The position numbers were made by a program, and so were the translations under genes. This document shows positions 61,463 to 64,000 of a DNA stretch of 64,000 nt, piece after piece. The first letter of the stretch is position 1; each line of letters begins with the position of its first letter. Under the pieces are notes generated by a model. It saw nothing but the letters and a program-made list of their open reading frames with translations, was not told the origin of the DNA and searched no databases. Origin of the DNA: Halopiger goleimassiliensis (GTDB lineage Archaea; Halobacteriota; Halobacteria; Halobacteriales; Natrialbaceae); contig NZ_HG315690.1 in assembly GCF_000455345.1 (NCBI RefSeq), positions 2,952,339-3,016,338 on the forward strand, written 5' to 3'.

Positions 61463-62338
61463 ATGAACGCAGACGCCGTCGTGCTCGACGTCGACGGGGT
61501 GCTCGTCGACGTCGCCGACTCCTACCGACGGGCGATCGTCGAGTCCGTCGACCACGTCTACGACCGGACGATCCGCAAGGACGACGTACAGCAGTTCAAG
61601 GACGCCGGCGGGTTCAACAACGACTGGGAACTCACCTACGCCGCGGCGCTGTACGTTCTGGCGACGGCGGAAGGGTATCGCGCCTCGATCGACGAGTACA
61701 CCGACGCCATCGCCGACGCAGGCGGCGGCCTCGAGGCCGCCGAAACCGTCGTCCGCGAGGCCATCGGCGCGCGGGCCACCCAGCGGGTACGCGACCGGTG
61801 GGACCGCGAGCGACTGCGCGACGTCTTCCAGCAACTGTACCTCGGCCCCGAACTCTACCGGGGCCTCGAGGGCGGCGACCCCGACCTCGCGACGCGCGGA
61901 TACATCCACGACGAACCCGTCCTGCTCTCGGCCGACGCCCGCGAGGCGCTGCTCGAGACCTACGACGTCGGGATCCTGACGGGGCGGCCGGCCGCCGAGG
62001 CCGAAATCGCGCTCGAGCGCGTCGGACTCGACGACGCGGTGGCGGCCGACCGCCGGTTCACGATGGACGACTGGGAGGAGGGGAAACCCCACCCACGGGC
62101 GCTCGTGACGCTGGCCGAGCGATTCGACGCCGAGACGGTCGTCTTCGTCGGCGACACGCTCGACGACGTGCGGACCGCGGTCAACGCGGCGGAGGCGGAC
62201 CCGGACCGGGAGTATCACGGCGTCGGCGTCCTGACCGGTGGCCTCACCGGCGAGGAGGGGAGACGGAAGTACGAGGCCGAAGGCGCGACGGCGGTTCTCG
62301 AGTCGGTCGACGACCTGCCGGCGTGGCTGGCGGACTGA
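61463..62338 (+). CDS. HAD hydrolase, TIGR01548-like
   Basis: 291 aa. The nucleophile motif is [18 protein letters not shown] (DVDG), motif II is [12 protein letters not shown], the Lys is in [10 protein letters not shown] and motif [17 protein letters not shown] large cap (about 30-150) with [18 protein letters not shown] is distinctive of this haloarchaeal and cyanobacterial group, as I recall it. It is a phosphatase or phosphatase-like enzyme of unknown substrate. Confidence 0.88.
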   Translation: MNADAVVLDVDGVLVDVADSYRRAIVESVDHVYDRTIRKDDVQQFKDAGGFNNDWELTYAAALYVLATAEGYRASIDEYTDAIADAGGGLEAAETVVREAIGARATQRVRDRWDRERLRDVFQQLYLGPELYRGLEGGDPDLATRGYIHDEPVLLSADAREALLETYDVGILTGRPAAEAEIALERVGLDDAVAADRRFTMDDWEEGKPHPRALVTLAERFDAETVVFVGDTLDDVRTAVNAAEADPDREYHGVGVLTGGLTGEEGRRKYEAEGATAVLESVDDLPAWLAD

Positions 62339-62414
62339 GCCGGGCTTCGACGACGGCCCGCCATCGTTCTTCCACAGGTACAACTATGGGGCGGCCGCGA
62401 GTTACGGCCGGTCG

Positions 62415-63149
62415 ATGACGATCTACGAACGCGGGCGGAGTCGCGACCTCGCGGTGATCGACGAATGGGAGGGCGGCTTCGGCTGGCTCGCCCACCCGCA
62501 CGAGCACGGACGACGGGCGAGCCACGCCGTCGACGGCCCCGGGGGAATCTGGCTGCTCGATCCGCTGTGGACCCCCGACGCCGTCGAGACGATCGACGAC
62601 CGCGGGGACGTGGCCGGCGTTGCCGTCTGTTTCAACTGGCACGCCCGGGACGCCGACCGGTTCGCCAGCCGGTACGACGTCCCCGTTACCATACCGGCCT
62701 GGTCCGGGATGGACCGCGCCGTCGACCGCCTCGAGGCACCCGTCGAACGCGTCACCGGCGGCCTCGGGGAGTCGGGGTTCGAGCTCCGGCGGTGTGAACC
62801 GATGCCAGGGTGGAGCGAAGCGTTCTGTTACCGCGAGCGCGACGACACGCTGTACGTTCCCGAGTCGCTCGCGACCGCTCCCGGCTACACCGTCGGCGAC
62901 GAACGCCTCGGGACCGGCGTCCTCCGCCGGCTCCAGCCACCGCGCGCGCACCTCCGCGACCTCGAGCCCGACCGCGTACTCGTCGGCCACGGGGCGGGCG
63001 TGCTCGAGGACGCGACCCGCGCGCTCGAGCACGCGCTCGCGGTCTCCCGGCGGCGGTTTCCCCGGGCCCTCCGGGAACACGGCGTCGAGCAGGCGCGGGC
63101 GCTGCTGGCGGCGATGCGGTCGGAAGGAGGATGCGCAACCACTACGTAG
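62415..63149 (+). CDS. Hypothetical protein, possibly a degenerate MBL fold
   Basis: 244 aa. MTIYERGRSRDLAVIDEWEG and GGIWLLDPLWTPDAVETIDD resemble haloarchaeal proteins of MBL-like shape: FNWHARDADRFASRY sits where HxHxDH would be, and VLVGHGAGVLEDATRALEHA matches a terminal GH(G) strand. Only some of the metal ligands are present, so hydrolase activity is doubtful. CAACTATGG 29 nt upstream supports the ATG. Confidence 0.65.
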   Translation: MTIYERGRSRDLAVIDEWEGGFGWLAHPHEHGRRASHAVDGPGGIWLLDPLWTPDAVETIDDRGDVAGVAVCFNWHARDADRFASRYDVPVTIPAWSGMDRAVDRLEAPVERVTGGLGESGFELRRCEPMPGWSEAFCYRERDDTLYVPESLATAPGYTVGDERLGTGVLRRLQPPRAHLRDLEPDRVLVGHGAGVLEDATRALEHALAVSRRRFPRALREHGVEQARALLAAMRSEGGCATTT

Positions 63150-63171
63150 CCGGACTGACAACGCTGGACCG

Positions 63172-63447
63172 ATGTCATCGATTCGCCGCCTGCTGAGCGG
63201 TCTCCTCGCGAGCGTCGTCGGCATCCTCGTCATCGGCCTCCTGGCGACGGTCGTGTTCGCGGTCGCCATCTTCGTCGTTTCGACCGGGGCCGGCCTCGCC
63301 GGCTACGAGCCAAGCGCCGACTACGTCGTCCTCGCGGCCGCGCTCATCGTCGTCGCCGTCATCCTCACCGGCGGCTTCACCCCGCGGCTCTCCAGCAACG
63401 ACGGGGACGACTCGAGCGATACCTTCGACGACCGGACCTACAACTGA
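63172..63447 (+). CDS. Small two-helix membrane protein
   Basis: 91 aa. Helices at about 8-38 (ASVVGILVIGLLATVVFAVA) and 48-68, then an acidic disordered tail SSNDGDDSSDTFDD. It starts 22 nt after the preceding gene's stop and is probably cotranscribed with it. No family recognised. Confidence 0.6.
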   Translation: MSSIRRLLSGLLASVVGILVIGLLATVVFAVAIFVVSTGAGLAGYEPSADYVVLAAALIVVAVILTGGFTPRLSSNDGDDSSDTFDDRTYN

Positions 63448-63503
63448 CCGGGCCGGGTTGCCGCGGCGGAGTCGTTTAACTGACAGGACTTCGAAGAACC
63501 GCT

Positions 63504-64000
63504 ATGAGTCTCTCCGACGTCGTCAGTGCCGCCGCGGCGGTCTTCCGTCGTCGCCCGAGCGATCTGCTCCCCTTCTACCTGCTCGGCGCGGCCATCCCCG
63601 CGATCGTTCGGATCGTCCCGTTTTTCGCCGGTGCCCTGGTCTACGCGTATCTCGCGGCGACCGGTCGGCTCGAGACCGCCCTCGCGGAACTGGACGGCCT
63701 CGAGCAGCCGATGCCGGATCCCCAGGACGCCGAGGCGCTCGAGGCCTGGCTGTCCGACCTCTGGCCCGTCCTCGACGCCGTCCTGACGCCGACGACGATC
63801 CTGCTCGTCCTCCTGACGATCCTCCTGGTGGTGCTCGGCTTCCTCGTGCTGGCCGCGCTCGTCTCGGCAGGACAACTCGCGGCCTGTTACGGCCGCCTCC
63901 GGGACGATCGCGGGCTGGTCACGGGAATCGCGGGTCTGCGACGGCACTGGCTCCGGTTTCTGGGCCTCTTTCTACTCGAGGTGGTGTGCTGGATCGGTGC
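63504..64000 (+). CDS. DUF7847-like membrane protein (partial)
   Basis: The first 165 codons; the gene runs off the window. MSLSDVVSAAAAVFRRRPSD is a short amphipathic start, followed by helices at about 22-48 and 95-130 separated by a soluble loop (LETALAELDGLEQPMPDPQD). The pattern fits haloarchaeal DUF7847-type proteins, as I recall them. CGTTTAACTG is centred 27 nt before the ATG. Confidence 0.65.
   Translation, partial: MSLSDVVSAAAAVFRRRPSDLLPFYLLGAAIPAIVRIVPFFAGALVYAYLAATGRLETALAELDGLEQPMPDPQDAEALEAWLSDLWPVLDAVLTPTTILLVLLTILLVVLGFLVLAALVSAGQLAACYGRLRDDRGLVTGIAGLRRHWLRFLGLFLLEVVCWIG

Overview
The window is a stretch of haloarchaeal chromosome. The evidence is high GC (two 60-base lines counted by hand: 42/60 at 13261 in the ileS gene, against 22/60 at 36241 in the island), strongly acidic proteins, leaderless-looking promoters with a TATA box 26-29 nt before many start codons, and marker genes typical of Halobacteria: a 129-aa halophilic [2Fe-2S] ferredoxin, a PibD-type prepilin peptidase, HemAT, an HVO_0234-type propeller, archaemetzincin, UPF0146 and a PINc-KH ATPase. 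I would place it near Natrialbales (Natrinema/Haloterrigena-like), but that is inference. No rRNA, tRNA or CRISPR array was seen.

Layout. 1-7.9 kb holds the end of metX, a Tat-exported amidohydrolase, serB, an EamA exporter, a Pit phosphate transporter, ferredoxin and pibD. 8.0-9.2 kb is a first MNT/HEPN toxin-antitoxin pair. 9.4-24.9 kb is ordinary housekeeping: HIT protein, uracil-DNA glycosylase, ileS, a PGF-CTERM-type surface metalloprotease, an HNOB-like protein, prs, glmM, GrpB and DUF5810/DUF5809 proteins. 25.0-25.7 kb is a VapB-like gene with a frameshifted vapC. 25.7-33.3 kb holds a NUDIX hydrolase, copA, an M32 carboxypeptidase, an M50-CBS protease and an SDR.

33.4-38.6 kb is the accessory region. 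It has a second MNT/HEPN pair on the minus strand, a broken zinc-ribbon gene, a 110-nt stretch of four consecutive hairpins, a small Cys-rich protein, a strikingly AT-rich two-gene operon (36201-37975: an unrecognised cytoplasmic protein translationally coupled to a four-helix membrane protein) and large palindromes. This operon is the best candidate for an undescribed system. The chromosome backbone resumes at 38.6 kb with a conserved hypothetical gene, hisG, an MBL hydrolase, an M20 peptidase, hemAT, the PINc-KH ATPase, an epimerase, two YdjM-like membrane proteins, nadE, a wHTH regulator, a giant pilin-like GLUG protein, EMC6-like protein plus RLI/ABCE1, a methyltransferase, archaemetzincin and others, ending inside a DUF7847-like membrane protein.

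How parts connect. PibD (6.9 kb) is the expected processing peptidase for the pilin-like protein at 52.1 kb. Three separate toxin-antitoxin-type modules each carry their own repeat touching or spanning the start codon, which suggests autoregulation. A noncoding repeat of about 200 bp occurs twice in opposite orientation (41.4 and 47.1 kb) with a compensatory base-pair change, so it probably folds.
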